Below the pieces are notes generated by a model. It had not been told where the DNA came from, did no database searches, and was given only the letters and a program-made list of their open reading frames with translations. The position numbers and the translations under genes were made by a program. A DNA stretch of 64,000 nucleotides from Amycolatopsis japonica (GTDB taxonomy: Bacteria > Actinomycetota > Actinomycetes > Mycobacteriales > Pseudonocardiaceae): the NCBI RefSeq assembly GCF_000732925.1, contig NZ_CP008953.1, positions 186,001 to 250,000 on the forward strand, read 5' to 3'. Below, piece by piece: positions 1 through 9,046 of the stretch (positions are counted from its first letter, which is position 1; each line of letters opens with the position of its first letter).

Positions 1-671
1 CCGCCAAACCGCCGCGGGTGGACGTCAGCCTCAAGATCGTGCGTGTCCTGCGCGCGGCGGGGCGGCACAGCGAGGCCATCGCGCACGCGGCGCGGGCGCT
101 CACACACGACAAGAAGGAAGAGCCGCCACCGCCGGAAGCTGAGCCGGTTCCCTTGTCGCGCAAGGAGTTCGACGAGAATCCCACGGCCGCCACCTACCTC
201 GCCCTGCGTGCGGAGTCGCTGGAAGCGGGGCGCTGGGTCGCGCAGCGGAAGACCGCGCTGGCCCGTCTGCGCGAACTCGCCGCCGGGAGCACCCAAGCCG
301 CGGATGAACTCGTCCGCGCGTTGCTCGGCGAGGATCGGGCGGACGAGGCTTGGCGGGCGGCGGTGCGGTTCGAGGCCTCTTTGCCGATGCGCGTCGAACT
401 CGCGGACGCGCGTTCCGTCGCCCATCCGGCCGAAACCATTCCCGTGTATCGGGACCATGTCGAAGAATTGATCACGCGGAAGGATCCGAACTCCTACCGC
501 GAGGCGGCCCGGCAACTGCGCAAACTGCGCACGGTGCACAAAAAGGCCGGTATGGCTGAAGAATTCAGCTCGTACCTCGGCACATTGGTGGAAATACACA
601 AACGCAAGACCCGGCTGATCGCCGAGGTCAAGGCGGCGAGAATCGCGATTCCGAAACCGGTCGGCGCGTAA
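1..671 (+). CDS. C-terminal part of a SWIM zinc-finger-type protein (5' truncated by window edge)
   Basis: An open frame runs in from the window edge (first full codon at base 3) and stops at 671. A GTG at 18 is available, but the frame is open upstream of it, so I read this as the end of a longer protein. The visible part is all helical: a VRVLRAAGRHSEAIAHA repeat-like helix pair near the start, and a basic C-terminal stretch (YREAARQLRKLRTVHKKAG, then EIHKRKTRLIAEV). That tail resembles the end of large actinobacterial SWIM zinc-finger proteins. The zinc-binding CxCx(n)CxH part would lie outside the window, so the family call is recollection, not something seen here. Function unknown. Confidence 0.5.
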   Translation, partial: AKPPRVDVSLKIVRVLRAAGRHSEAIAHAARALTHDKKEEPPPPEAEPVPLSRKEFDENPTAATYLALRAESLEAGRWVAQRKTALARLRELAAGSTQAADELVRALLGEDRADEAWRAAVRFEASLPMRVELADARSVAHPAETIPVYRDHVEELITRKDPNSYREAARQLRKLRTVHKKAGMAEEFSSYLGTLVEIHKRKTRLIAEVKAARIAIPKPVGA

Positions 672-847
672 CCGCGCCCGGCGACCGTCGTTATTCGAGT
701 GAACCGAGGAAACCCGGCGAAGAAGGTCGAAGTCGCGGTGGTCCTGTAACCGGTTTCCGCCCGCGTCCTCCCCGCGGACGGGACCCGTGTTCCGCGCCCG
801 GGACCACCGCGACGAGCCCGATCGGGTCCGCGTGAAAACATGTCGCC

Positions 848-2401
848 ATGAGTCCGGTCAGCCGTGCCCGCAAGAAGGCAGCCCAGCCCTCCACTCCGAG
901 TGTGACGGGCCTCTTCAAGGACGTCCTCCGGGACTTCTCGACCCTTGGCGCCGAACCCGAGGTGCTCGACGTCGAGCTGCTGACCTCCGAGGTGCTCGGC
1001 CAGTGGTGGGAGATCGAGGTCGAGGAGGACGAGACGCCGCTGGGCCTGGAGCTCATCGCGTTCGCCGAGCGGAAGATCACCCCCGCCGCGGCCGCGCTGC
1101 TCGCCGGATTGCGGGTCTTCGCCGAGACCGAGGAAGAGCGCGAGGCCGCCGCCGCGGCGCTGAACACCGTGCTGGGCCGCGGGATCCCGGAACCGGACTG
1201 GATGGGAGACCTCGCCGCGGTGACCGTGGGGGACTGCTGGCGGACCGGCGACGTCTTCGGTGACGAGTCTTCCCTGCTCTGCGTCTTCACCCGCGGCGGT
1301 GTCGAGCACGGCCTGCTCGCGCTGGTCGACTTCACCGAGGGCGGCCGGATCCGCGACGTCGTCGTGGTCGACAAGCCGCAGGACGTGCTGGCCGAGATGC
1401 GCCAGCAGGCCGCCGACGACCCTGAGCTGGTGACGCTGGAGCGGGTCCTGCCCGAGCGCGCCCACCAACTGCTCGCGGACGGCCTCGCCGCGACGGACGT
1501 CGTCGAAGAACCCGACGTCAGCGAGGATTACGCGCGGTTCCACGCGCTCGCGCTGGCCTGGATCCGGGCGATGCCCGCGCCGGAACCGTCGCCCGAGATC
1601 TCCGAATGGCCCGAGCAGGTCCGCGAAGAGGTCGTCGCCGACTTCATCGGCTCCGGGCTCGTGGAGGACACGGACGCGACGCGGTTCTACGCGCGCCTGC
1701 TGGTCGACTACGGCTGCGAGACCGAGCCGGGCAGCCCGCTGCGGGTCGGGCCCGAGAAGCTCGCCCGGTTCCTCGAGTCGCTGCTGGACGGCGAGTTCGA
1801 GATCGACGAGGCCTACGAAGACGCGCTGGAGCCCGCCCTGCTCGGCTGGGTCACTTGGGCCGCCGACCGCGCCGGGCTCCCCGAGGCCGCGCGGGTGGCG
1901 CTGCTGGAGAGCGCGACCGAGTTCCTGGAGGAGTTCGCACAGGACGAGGACTCGGCGCTGGACGTCTACTTCGACGGCTCGGAAGGGATCGAGGACCCGG
2001 CGGAACTCGCGGACGCCCTGGCGCGCCGCATGTTCGCCGTCCCGACGGTCTACGCGGAGATCGGCGACGAGGAGCTGGAACTGGAGCCCGCCGACCCCGA
2101 GCAGCGCCGCCTGCTGGTGATCGGCGAGCACCCCGAGTACCACGAGGCGCTGGCCGAGGAGACCTTCGACGGCGAGCCGAGGATGCGGCTCGCGCTCAAG
2201 ACCACGATCGTCGACCAGCTCTGGGACGACGAGCCCGCCGAGGTCTGGCAGGCCGTGCTGCGGCTGAGCGAGACGGGACAGGAACGCGAGGAGATCTTCG
2301 ATCGCCTCATCGACGCGCTGTCCGCCCAGCTCGCCGAAGCGGGCGAACACGAGATGGACTACGACGTCGACGACTACCGGAAGGCGCTCGGCGAACTCTG
2401 A
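848..2401 (+). CDS. Conserved acidic actinobacterial protein with DUF1841-like C-terminus
   Basis: This encodes 517 aa, very acidic after a basic N-terminus (MSPVSRARKKAA). There is no signal peptide or membrane segment, so it should be cytoplasmic. The last ~110 residues (HPEYHEALAEE, then LKTTIVDQLWDDEPAEVWQ and LSETGQEREEIFDRLIDAL) match the general pattern of DUF1841, in which a His/Pro-rich start is followed by a QL..P..V..A...L...G.. motif. The N-terminal 400 residues look like a helical repeat without a recognisable catalytic motif. No function can be assigned. It stands alone, with a 176-bp gap upstream and a convergent small gene 11 bp downstream. Confidence 0.7.
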   Translation: MSPVSRARKKAAQPSTPSVTGLFKDVLRDFSTLGAEPEVLDVELLTSEVLGQWWEIEVEEDETPLGLELIAFAERKITPAAAALLAGLRVFAETEEEREAAAAALNTVLGRGIPEPDWMGDLAAVTVGDCWRTGDVFGDESSLLCVFTRGGVEHGLLALVDFTEGGRIRDVVVVDKPQDVLAEMRQQAADDPELVTLERVLPERAHQLLADGLAATDVVEEPDVSEDYARFHALALAWIRAMPAPEPSPEISEWPEQVREEVVADFIGSGLVEDTDATRFYARLLVDYGCETEPGSPLRVGPEKLARFLESLLDGEFEIDEAYEDALEPALLGWVTWAADRAGLPEAARVALLESATEFLEEFAQDEDSALDVYFDGSEGIEDPAELADALARRMFAVPTVYAEIGDEELELEPADPEQRRLLVIGEHPEYHEALAEETFDGEPRMRLALKTTIVDQLWDDEPAEVWQAVLRLSETGQEREEIFDRLIDALSAQLAEAGEHEMDYDVDDYRKALGEL

Positions 2402-2412
2402 GCGCGGGAGGC

Positions 2413-2583
2413 TCAGCCGAGCGGAGCCGCTGGGGTGCCCTTGGACTCGGTGACTTGCGGCTTCTTCCGGCGCCGGTCCCCGCGGGCGTCGTCGAAGTCG
2501 ACGACGAAGGCGCCGGCGGCCATGGCCACCAGGAGTGCGAGTCCGAGAATCGAGCCGACCCAGGTCAGGATGATCGAGAACAT
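2413..2583 (-). CDS. Small single-pass membrane protein (56 aa)
   Basis: ATG at 2583 on the minus strand is preceded by a strong ribosome-binding site (GGGAGGAGG, 7 nt away). The 56-aa product starts MFSIILTWVGSILGLALLVA, giving one hydrophobic helix at about residues 2-28. A short acidic/basic tail (DFDDARGDRRRKKPQ) and a Pro/Ala-rich end follow. It is an N-in or signal-anchor type small membrane protein with no known domain. It converges with the DUF1841-like gene and lies downstream of the coaA unit. The good Shine-Dalgarno and clear membrane topology make it a believable gene despite its length. Confidence 0.65.
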   Translation of the reverse strand: MFSIILTWVGSILGLALLVAMAAGAFVVDFDDARGDRRRKKPQVTESKGTPAAPLG

Positions 2584-2699
2584 CGTGAGCCTCCTCCCTG
2601 CTCAAGGTCTGTTCGAGACCTCTTGTTCCCCTGACACAAGGGTCGCTGTGGGGGCCTGTAGCCGGTATCGGCCAACCGGTTACACGTACTGAGCGTGGA

Positions 2700-2715
2700 T
2701 CGGCCGATCGGCCGA
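2700..2715. repeat. 16-bp palindrome TCGGCCGATCGGCCGA
   Basis: A perfect self-complementary 16-mer lies in the 265-bp gap between coaA and the small membrane gene. It could be a terminator stem (no T-run) or a protein-binding site. Otherwise the gap shows only a loose CCGG-rich inverted repeat just upstream. Confidence 0.3.
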
Positions 2716-2848
2716 GGAAAGCCGCCCGGTGACAGCGGTGTGCGACCGGCGGGCCCCAGCGGCTCGCAGGTGGTGCGAAGGCTCCTGCTTGTGAGGGAAC
2801 GGCGGGGAGTGGGAAACCCGCGATCGTCCGGTTACGCGGTGTGCTCGC

Positions 2849-3781
2849 TCAGAGCTTGCGCAGCCGGACCCGGTTGATCGTGTGGTCGGCGTCCTTGCGG
2901 AGCACGAGGGTCGCCCGCGGCCGGGTCGGCTTGATGTTCTCCATCAGGTTCGGCTCGTTGATCGTGTGCCACAGATGGCGCGCCTCGGCACGGGCCTCGT
3001 CGTCCGGGAGGCCGGCGAAGTGGTGGAAGTGCGACGCGGGATCCGCGAAGGCGGTGTGCCGCAGCTTGAGGAAGCGCTCGATGTACCAGCGTTCGATGTC
3101 GCTCGTCGGCGCGTCCACGTAGATCGAGAAGTCGAACAGATCGGACACGGTCAGCCGGGGGCCGGGCTGGAGGACGTTCAACCCTTCGAGGATCAGGATG
3201 TCGGGCTGCTGAACGACCTGTTCCTCGTCGGGAAGGATGTCGTAGGCGAGGTGCGAGTACACCGGCGCGCTGACCCGCTCGGCCCCGGACTTCACCTCGG
3301 TGACGAACCGCAGCAGCGCCCGCCGGTCGTAGCTTTCCGGGAAACCCTTGCGGTGCATGATCCCGCGCCGGACGAGCTCCGCACGCGGGTAGAGGAACCC
3401 GTCGGTGGTGACCAGGTCGACCCGGGGGTGATCCGGCCAGCGGGCGAGCAGTGTGCGCAGGATGCGCGCGGTGGTCGACTTGCCGACGGCGACGCTCCCG
3501 GCGATGCCGATGATGTACGGCACCTTGGTGCCCCGGCTGTCTTCACCGAGGAAGGTGGTGGTGGCTTCGTACAACCGCTGCCGGGCGGCGACCTGGAGAT
3601 TGATCAGCCGGGAGAGCGGGAGGTAGACCTCGGCGACCTCGGCCAGATCGACCTGTTCACCGAGACCGCGCAGCCGCAGCAGTTCCGCGGCGGTCAGCGG
3701 CAGGGGAGTCGACCTGCGCAACTCTCGCCACTGCTCACGGTGCAGCTCGACGTAGGGACTGAGCTCACGGACCCGCGGCAT
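2849..3781 (-). CDS. coaA: Pantothenate kinase, type I
   Basis: CoaA phosphorylates pantothenate with ATP, the first and regulated step of coenzyme A synthesis in the cytoplasm. The 310-aa product has the usual type I length (E. coli about 316). The P-loop GSVAVGKST is at residues 95-103. It is followed by the family blocks [28 protein letters not shown] and ILEGLNVLQ. It ends in the conserved region [25 protein letters not shown] 3781 has a GGCGAGGAG site 7 nt upstream. The macro-domain gene lies upstream on the same strand across a 157-bp gap, so coaA probably has its own promoter there. Confidence 0.95.
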   Translation of the reverse strand: MPRVRELSPYVELHREQWRELRRSTPLPLTAAELLRLRGLGEQVDLAEVAEVYLPLSRLINLQVAARQRLYEATTTFLGEDSRGTKVPYIIGIAGSVAVGKSTTARILRTLLARWPDHPRVDLVTTDGFLYPRAELVRRGIMHRKGFPESYDRRALLRFVTEVKSGAERVSAPVYSHLAYDILPDEEQVVQQPDILILEGLNVLQPGPRLTVSDLFDFSIYVDAPTSDIERWYIERFLKLRHTAFADPASHFHHFAGLPDDEARAEARHLWHTINEPNLMENIKPTRPRATLVLRKDADHTINRVRLRKL

Positions 3782-3938
3782 CGCACACTCCTCGCCCGTC
3801 GCCTGCGCTGGCGCCGTACAAAACCGTGTTGACGAGTTCTCGGCGGGTGAACGTGCCTCGAACCGGATGAAGCCGCTTTAACGGTAGGGCTTACGGCTCG
3901 TGAACGCGCTGCGATGTGATGTAGCCCGCTTCGGGGCG

Positions 3939-4580
3939 TTACCGTCCGTTACGGGAACGGCCGGGCGTGAAGACCTCGTCCCAGGCCGCGGCGACCTGCC
4001 GGGCGCAGGACGCGGGGGCGACCCCGCCGACGCCGGTACCGAGTCCCGGCATCGCGATCGTGTGCACGAGATCACGGACGCGGCCCTGGTCGAGGCTGGC
4101 GTCGCGCCACTGCTGGAACACCGCACGGGCGGCGAGGTACGGGTGCACGGTGTCGCGCGGGAGGCGTTCGCCGGGTTCCCGCATGGTCGGCGCGCTGATC
4201 AGCCAGGCGGGCTCCGCCTCGCCGGTCGGCACGATCACCGCTTCACCGATCGGCAGCTCGCCGCCGTGGTAGGCGAGGACGGCGCTGCGGACGTTCTGCT
4301 CGACGCCGGGATACGCGCGGGCGTAGACGGCGTCGATGCCGCCACGCATCCAGCCGTAGGAGTTCGCGGGGCTGACGACGGCCTGCGCGACGACGTCGAG
4401 CACGGATCCGCGGTGCACGAAGACCCGGCCGTCCACGGTGTCCGCGACGGTCGTCCAGGCTTGGGCGAGCAGGTCATCGACGGCGCACAGCACCAGCTCC
4501 GGAGTGGGATGGTCCGGCACGGGAGCGAAAGACGAGCCGACATCCTCGTGGCCGGTGTGCGTGCCCGGTTCGGCGGTCAC
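3939..4580 (-). CDS. Macro-domain (ADP-ribose-binding) protein
   Basis: This 213-aa protein carries macro-domain landmarks: AVVSPANSYGWMRGGIDAVYA (ligand-binding Asn and Gly-rich loop), a GEAVIVPTG strand, the SAPTMREPGE strand, and MPGLGTGVGGV, the phosphate-binding loop near the C-terminus. Macro domains bind ADP-ribose or hydrolyse ADP-ribosyl esters; substrate and partner are not evident here. GTG 4580 is used because the conserved domain begins about 35 residues in. The gene diverges from pheA across 97 bp. No toxin or ADP-ribosyltransferase gene lies beside it, so a DarG-type antitoxin role is not supported. Confidence 0.8.
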   Translation of the reverse strand: MTAEPGTHTGHEDVGSSFAPVPDHPTPELVLCAVDDLLAQAWTTVADTVDGRVFVHRGSVLDVVAQAVVSPANSYGWMRGGIDAVYARAYPGVEQNVRSAVLAYHGGELPIGEAVIVPTGEAEPAWLISAPTMREPGERLPRDTVHPYLAARAVFQQWRDASLDQGRVRDLVHTIAMPGLGTGVGGVAPASCARQVAAAWDEVFTPGRSRNGR

Positions 4581-4665
4581 GCCCTAAGCATGGCAAAAAA
4601 AGCCACCTGGCGTAACCGGCGCGCATACCGGCTGTCCGAGTGAAAGTCGCCACCCGCGCCGTGCG

Positions 4666-4671
4666 TAATCT
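4666..4671 (+). promoter_or_regulatory. Candidate -10 element (TAATCT) for leaderless pheA
   Basis: TAATCT ends 6 nt before the pheA GTG, the spacing expected if transcription starts at the start codon. No Shine-Dalgarno precedes the GTG, and no convincing -35 is seen. The same arrangement recurs elsewhere in the window. Confidence 0.4.
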
Positions 4672-4677
4672 GGCGGG

Positions 4678-5586
4678 GTGTCACGGATCGCCTATTTCGG
4701 CCCCCAGGGAACGTTCACCGAACAGGCCGCGCGCCGGCTCACCTCCGGTGAGGAGCTGATCCCCGCCGAGACCATCCCGGCGGCACTGGCCGCGGTGCGC
4801 TCGGGCGCGGCCGACGCCGCCTGCGTCCCGATCGAGAACTCGGTGGAGGGCGCGGTCACCGCCACCCTCGACAGCCTGAGCGAGGCCGAGCCGCTGGTCG
4901 CGGTGGCGGAGGTGCTGCTGCCCGTCCACTTCAGCGTGCTGACCAGGCCGGGTACGACCGAGATCCGCACCGTGGCGAGCCACCCGCACGCGCTCGCGCA
5001 GGTCCGGCACTGGGTCGAGGCGAACCTGCCCGGCGCGCATCCGGTCGCGACGTCGTCGACGGCGGCGGCCGCGGTCGCGGTGGCCGAGGGCGAGTTCGAC
5101 GCGGCCGTCACCGCGCCGGTCGCGGTCGAGCACTATCCGCTGGAGGTGCGGGCCACCGAGGTCGCCGACGTCCGCGACGCCAAGACCCGGTTCCTGCTGG
5201 TCCGCGCTCCCGGTGAACTGCCGGAGCCGACCGGGGCCGACCGCACGTCGATCGTCGCCGCCGCCACGAACCGGACCGGTGCCCTGGCGGAACTGCTCAC
5301 CGAGCTGGCGGTTCGCGGGATCAACCTGACCAAATTGGACGCGCGTCCGACCAGGAACAACTTCGGCGAGTACCGCTTCTTCATCGACTTCGAGGGACAC
5401 GTGGCCGAGCCCCGGATCGGCGACGCGCTGGCCGCGTTGCGCCGCCGGTGCCGCAACCTCCGGTTCCTCGGCTCCCACCCGCGCGCGGACGACGGCAAGA
5501 CCGAGATCGAACTGGACGCCGCCAACGAGGACTTCACCGACGCGATCGACTGGGTCGCCTCGGTACGGAAGGGAGCACAGGCGTGA
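4678..5586 (+). CDS. pheA: Prephenate dehydratase
   Basis: PheA converts prephenate to phenylpyruvate in phenylalanine synthesis. The 302-aa product is monofunctional, with no chorismate mutase domain. It begins RIAYFGPQGTFTEQA, contains the substrate-site segments PIENSVEGAV and ASHPHALAQ, and has the catalytic KTRFLLV block. A C-terminal ACT domain follows at about residues 193-272 (NRTGALAELLTELAVRGINL, GEYRFFIDFEGH). The usual ESRP allosteric motif reads DARP, so phenylalanine feedback may be altered. GTG 4678 puts the conserved N-terminus at residue 3. The stop overlaps the next gene by GTGA, so the two are co-transcribed. Confidence 0.95.
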   Translation: MSRIAYFGPQGTFTEQAARRLTSGEELIPAETIPAALAAVRSGAADAACVPIENSVEGAVTATLDSLSEAEPLVAVAEVLLPVHFSVLTRPGTTEIRTVASHPHALAQVRHWVEANLPGAHPVATSSTAAAAVAVAEGEFDAAVTAPVAVEHYPLEVRATEVADVRDAKTRFLLVRAPGELPEPTGADRTSIVAAATNRTGALAELLTELAVRGINLTKLDARPTRNNFGEYRFFIDFEGHVAEPRIGDALAALRRRCRNLRFLGSHPRADDGKTEIELDAANEDFTDAIDWVASVRKGAQA

Positions 5587-6203
5587 AACTCCTCCTCGTC
5601 CGCCACGGCCAGACCGAGGGCAACGTGCGCGGCGCGCTCGACACCGCGCTGCCGGGACCGCCGCTCACCGACCTGGGCCGCGAGCAGGCACAGGACCTCA
5701 CGACGAGGCTGGACGGCGAGCCGATCGTCGCGGTCTACGCCTCGCAGGCGGTCCGCGCCCAGCAGACCGCCGCGCCGCTGGCCGCCAAACTCGGCCTCGA
5801 CGTCCAGGTCCTCGACGGTGTGCACGAGGTCGCCGCGGGCGACCTCGAAGGCAAGACGGACAAGGACTCGATCACCACCTACATGAGCGTCGTGCGCCGA
5901 TGGACGCTCGGCGAACTCGACCCGCCGATCCCTGGCGGCGAGACCGGCGCGCAGGTCCGCGCCCGGCTGCTCGACGCGGTCGCCCGGCTGCGCGCCAAGC
6001 ACGAGCAGGCCGACCCCGACGGCACGGTGGTGCTGGTGAGCCACGGTGGCGCGATCCGGCTGGGCGGCGAATGGCTCGCCGGGAACGTGACCGCCGAGAT
6101 CGCCAACCAGGGCCTGATCCCGAACACCGGCGTCGTCGAGCTCGCCGGGACCGCCGACGGGTGGACGTGCCTCACCTGGGCGGAAACCCCCGTCGAACCC
6201 TGA
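5583..6203 (+). CDS. Histidine phosphatase (phosphoglycerate-mutase-like)
   Basis: This 206-aa branch-1 histidine phosphatase begins MKLLLVRHGQTEGN, the RHG catalytic motif with the phospho-acceptor His at residue 8. The second catalytic His is in VLVSHGGAIRLGG, and the Glu motif is HEVAAGDLEGK. GTG 5583 overlaps the pheA stop by four bases. The longer open frame upstream is only the out-of-frame tail of pheA. Mutase versus phosphatase activity cannot be told from sequence. Translational coupling to pheA is a common actinobacterial arrangement, but no pathway link is proven. Confidence 0.9.
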   Translation: MKLLLVRHGQTEGNVRGALDTALPGPPLTDLGREQAQDLTTRLDGEPIVAVYASQAVRAQQTAAPLAAKLGLDVQVLDGVHEVAAGDLEGKTDKDSITTYMSVVRRWTLGELDPPIPGGETGAQVRARLLDAVARLRAKHEQADPDGTVVLVSHGGAIRLGGEWLAGNVTAEIANQGLIPNTGVVELAGTADGWTCLTWAETPVEP

Positions 6204-6235
6204 GCGGGGACGTTTGCCTCACGACCACCCGTCGC

Positions 6236-6288
6236 GTGGGGAAGGCGCCCTTCACCGCGTCTCATGTGGGTATGGCTCCTTTCAGCCC
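6236..6288. repeat. Degenerate copy of the AAGG-CCTT hairpin repeat
   Basis: This segment contains GAAGGCGCCCTTCACCGCGT followed by CTCATG and a degenerate TCCTTTCAGCCC. The same words occur at 20934-20982. It lies in the 222-bp gap after the histidine phosphatase and probably acts as, or is the relic of, a terminator hairpin. Confidence 0.4.
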
Positions 6289-6425
6289 GTTTGCCTCCGC
6301 CCCCGCCGGGGAACACAGCACACAAGATCGATTAACACCTTGTGGGGAATTAACCGGTGGGGCGCAACCTCGTCGGCGGACGACACGTCTACTGGACGGT
6401 GGGTCACCCGGATACAGGGAGGCGA

Positions 6426-7076
6426 ATGGCCATGGTTCGTTCGAAGTTGATCTCCATCGGCGGTCTCGTCGCGGGTACCGCCGGACTGCTCCTGTTCAGC
6501 GCGTGCGGTTCGGGGACCGCGCCCGTCGCACAGAACACGTCCGCGTCACCGTCGAGTTCGGTGCCGGACACCTCGGCGGCGCCCAGCGCGACTTCCTCGG
6601 CTTCGGCGCCGGCTCCGCAGCCCGCCCAGCCGCCCGCGCAGGCGTCGAAGAACGACGGGCTCTGCAAGGCGGGCGACGTCAAACTGTCCATCAAGGACAG
6701 CGACGCCGCCGCGGGCACGGTGTACCGGAAGCTCGTCATCACCAACGCGAGCGGGCACTCGTGCACGATCCAGGGCTTCCCTGGCATCTCCTACGTGACG
6801 GGCGCCGACGGTCACCAGGTTGGTGAAGCCGCGTACCGCGACGGCGCCAAGGGCGACCCGGTCCAGCTGGCCAACGGCGAGAGCGCGATCGCGGACGTCG
6901 GTTTCGCGAACGTCCGCAACTACCCCGAGGAAGTCTGCAAGCCGGTCGAGACCAGGGGCCTGCGGGTGTACTTGCCGCAGGAGACCGCGTCGAACTTCCT
7001 GGCGGTGCAGGGGCTCGGCTGCACCGGGAAGATCTCGGGCAACCAGCTGACGGTGAAGACCGTCCACAAGGGCTAG
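6426..7076 (+). CDS. DUF4232-type secreted lipoprotein
   Basis: A 216-aa lipoprotein has an N-terminal signal (MAMVRSKLISIGGLVAGTAG) and lipobox LFSAC, so it is anchored on the outer face of the membrane. A Ser/Pro/Ala-rich linker of about 45 residues follows. A DUF4232-like beta domain comes next, with the typical CKAGDVKLSI..., RKLVITNASGHSCTIQGFPG and GLRVYLPQ elements and four cysteines likely forming disulfides. ATG 6426 has GGAGGCG just upstream; an ATG two codons later is equally possible. Function of the family is unknown. It converges with the next gene, the two sharing the tetranucleotide CTAG as overlapping stops. Confidence 0.8.
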   Translation: MAMVRSKLISIGGLVAGTAGLLLFSACGSGTAPVAQNTSASPSSSVPDTSAAPSATSSASAPAPQPAQPPAQASKNDGLCKAGDVKLSIKDSDAAAGTVYRKLVITNASGHSCTIQGFPGISYVTGADGHQVGEAAYRDGAKGDPVQLANGESAIADVGFANVRNYPEEVCKPVETRGLRVYLPQETASNFLAVQGLGCTGKISGNQLTVKTVHKG

Positions 7077-7510
7077 AGCTGGGTGCAGAGCTGTTCGGCC
7101 TGCACGAGGTGCCGCTGCCCCGAGATCTGGTTGAAGTGCAGGCTGAACACCATCCTGCTGACGCCGTCGATGTGCTCGGCCAGCGGCCGGTAGGTGTCGT
7201 TGGCGGCGGCCGCCGCGGCGGAGAGTTCGCGCGCGGCCGTCATGCGGTGCAGGACCTCGGGCGCCAGGACCGCCACGGTCTGGTCGCCGGGCGCGGAGTC
7301 GGTGGTGTCGGGGATCGTGCCGACCCTGGCCAGCGCCGAGCATGCCGCCTGCGCGTCTTCGAGTGCCCCCGCGTTGACGCCCGAGAGCGCCCAGAGCATG
7401 CCGATCACGCCGCCACCGATCACGAAACCGGCGACCGCGGTGAGCACCTGCGGGCGTCTGGAAGGTTCTGTCGTCCCCACGCCGGCCTCCGGCACCAGTG
7501 TCTGCTGCAT
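7073..7510 (-). CDS. Hypothetical single-pass membrane protein
   Basis: This encodes 145 aa. ATG 7510 is chosen over an upstream GTG because GGGGAGG lies 6 nt before it. One transmembrane helix (about residues 21-43, VLTAVAGFVIGGGVIGMLWAL) is followed by an Ala-rich extracytoplasmic domain. That domain has two cysteines (AACSAL and QLCTQL), which could pair. No domain is recognised. Its stop overlaps the convergent DUF4232 gene. Confidence 0.65.
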   Translation of the reverse strand: MQQTLVPEAGVGTTEPSRRPQVLTAVAGFVIGGGVIGMLWALSGVNAGALEDAQAACSALARVGTIPDTTDSAPGDQTVAVLAPEVLHRMTAARELSAAAAAANDTYRPLAEHIDGVSRMVFSLHFNQISGQRHLVQAEQLCTQL

Positions 7511-7571
7511 CGCGGACCTCCCCGTCACCCGTGGCGGTGATGGGCTATTTCAGCACCAAAGACCTTGGTTT

Positions 7572-8831
7572 TCACCGGTCTTGGTGGAGAACCCGCTCCT
7601 CCGTGGCCGATTCGTCATCGAAGGCGCCGGGCCGTAACGAGACGAACGCGAAACCGGCTACGCCGAACAGCAGAAGCCCGGACGTGAGGAACGTCCGGGC
7701 CGCGGAACCGAGGGCGTGGGTGAGGACGCCGCCGAGGAGGGCGCCGATCGGGATCGCTCCCCAGACGACGGTCCGCCACACGCCCAGCACCCGGCCGAGC
7801 AGGTCGCCGGGGACGAGGGTGTGCCGTGCCGTCCCGAGCACGATGTTCACCGCGACGACGGCCGCCGCGAACAGGCCGAACAGTGCCGCCCCGGCCACCG
7901 GCGAACTCGTCAGGCCCATGCCGGTGAACGCCGCGCCGCAGCAGGCCGTGCCCCCGAGGAGCACCGCGCGACGGCTGGACACCTTCACCAGCCGCGGGGC
8001 GACGGCCGCGCCGAGCAGGCCGCCGATGCCGCCAACGAACGCGAAGAGCCCGAAGGCCGCTTCGCTGAGATGCAGGTACTCGATCGCGTACAGCACTAGC
8101 TGTGCCTGCGCGAGTTCGCTGACCAGGCTGATCGCCCCGGCGAGGACGACCAGGCGCAGCACCAGCCTGCTCCGCTTCAGCCAGCGGAAACCCTCCGCCA
8201 GTTCGGTGCGGAGGTCGGTGGTGGCGCGCTCGGCGGAGCGCGGACGGTAACTCCCGGCGAGGCCGATCAACACGACCGCCGCGATCGCGAAGCCCACCGA
8301 GTTGAGCAGGAACGGGAAGGTCGCGAAGAGCGCGAAGGTGGCGCTGCCGACCGGGCCGCCGAGGAAGGTCTGGCCGACGATCTCGCAGGCCTGGAGCTTG
8401 CTGTTCGCGCCGTCGAGCGAACCTTCGCCGACGACCGCCGGGATGAGCACGTTCGCGGCGCTGTCGGCGACCACCTCCGCGAAGCCGATGAGCAGGGCGG
8501 CGGCGTAGACCATCCAGATCGTCACCCCGCCCGCGGCGACGAGCGCGGCCGTCCCGCCGACGACCACCGCGCGGGCGCTGTTCGCGAGGATCATCGCCCG
8601 CCGCCGGTCGACGCGGTCCAGCAGCGCGCCCGCCGGGAGCGCGAACAGCAGCCACGGCAGGAACTGGGTCGCCGAAAGCCCGGCGATGAGCAGCGGATCC
8701 CGGGTCAGGGTGACCGCGAGCAGCGGGAACGCGACCTTGCCGATGCCGTCGCCGAGGTTCGACGCCGCGCTGGACGCGAGCAGCCAGCGCAACCGCCGGT
8801 CGCTCCTCCTCCGCACCGTCGACTCGGCCAT
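7572..8831 (-). CDS. MFS transporter (macrolide-efflux / enterobactin-exporter-like)
   Basis: A 419-aa major-facilitator protein with about 12 hydrophobic helices. The motif-A-like loop is DRVDRRRAMILANSARA. The domain order and the N-terminal RWLLASSAASNLGDGIGKVAFPLLAV resemble MFS_3-type exporters (MefA/EntS class). ATG 8831 is preferred because it has GGGGAGG 7 nt upstream; the longer open frame adds 45 residues of non-membrane sequence. Substrate unknown. It is monocistronic as far as can be seen, 61 bp upstream of the hypothetical gene at 7510 on the same strand. Confidence 0.8.
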   Translation of the reverse strand: MAESTVRRRSDRRLRWLLASSAASNLGDGIGKVAFPLLAVTLTRDPLLIAGLSATQFLPWLLFALPAGALLDRVDRRRAMILANSARAVVVGGTAALVAAGGVTIWMVYAAALLIGFAEVVADSAANVLIPAVVGEGSLDGANSKLQACEIVGQTFLGGPVGSATFALFATFPFLLNSVGFAIAAVVLIGLAGSYRPRSAERATTDLRTELAEGFRWLKRSRLVLRLVVLAGAISLVSELAQAQLVLYAIEYLHLSEAAFGLFAFVGGIGGLLGAAVAPRLVKVSSRRAVLLGGTACCGAAFTGMGLTSSPVAGAALFGLFAAAVVAVNIVLGTARHTLVPGDLLGRVLGVWRTVVWGAIPIGALLGGVLTHALGSAARTFLTSGLLLFGVAGFAFVSLRPGAFDDESATEERVLHQDR

Positions 8832-9012
8832 GCACCGCCTCCCCAGGCATTCGCCGGCGAAGGCCGGCGACAACGTGTCGAAAAGTTTAGCGGGGCTGTC
8901 GCCCAAAGTGGCGGGGTTGTTACACGCAGTTAAGAATCCGGAGAACCCTTGGTGCTCCACGCACAAAAATCACCGACCATGCCACCGGCGGCGCGGAATC
9001 CGTCGCGAGGAG

Positions 9013-9029
9013 AGCAAGGGACCTTTGCT
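9013..9029. repeat. Short AGCAAGG/CTTTGCT hairpin
   Basis: AGCAAGGGACCTTTGCT is a 7-bp stem with one wobble and a 3-nt loop. It sits 18 bp downstream of the metallopeptidase stop (minus strand) in the 215-bp gap. A terminator or a small member of the local hairpin family is likely. Confidence 0.4.
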
Positions 9030-9046
9030 ATCACCCGCGCGGCGGC

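Noticed and set aside
494..2605. 703-aa minus-strand open frame
   Set aside because: It is antisense to the DUF1841-like gene, made of Arg/Gly/Leu-rich sequence without any motif; the plus-strand gene has sensible acidic protein composition.
3939..4580. Macro-domain protein as a DarG-type antitoxin
   Set aside because: No ADP-ribosyltransferase toxin gene is adjacent; its neighbours are coaA and pheA.
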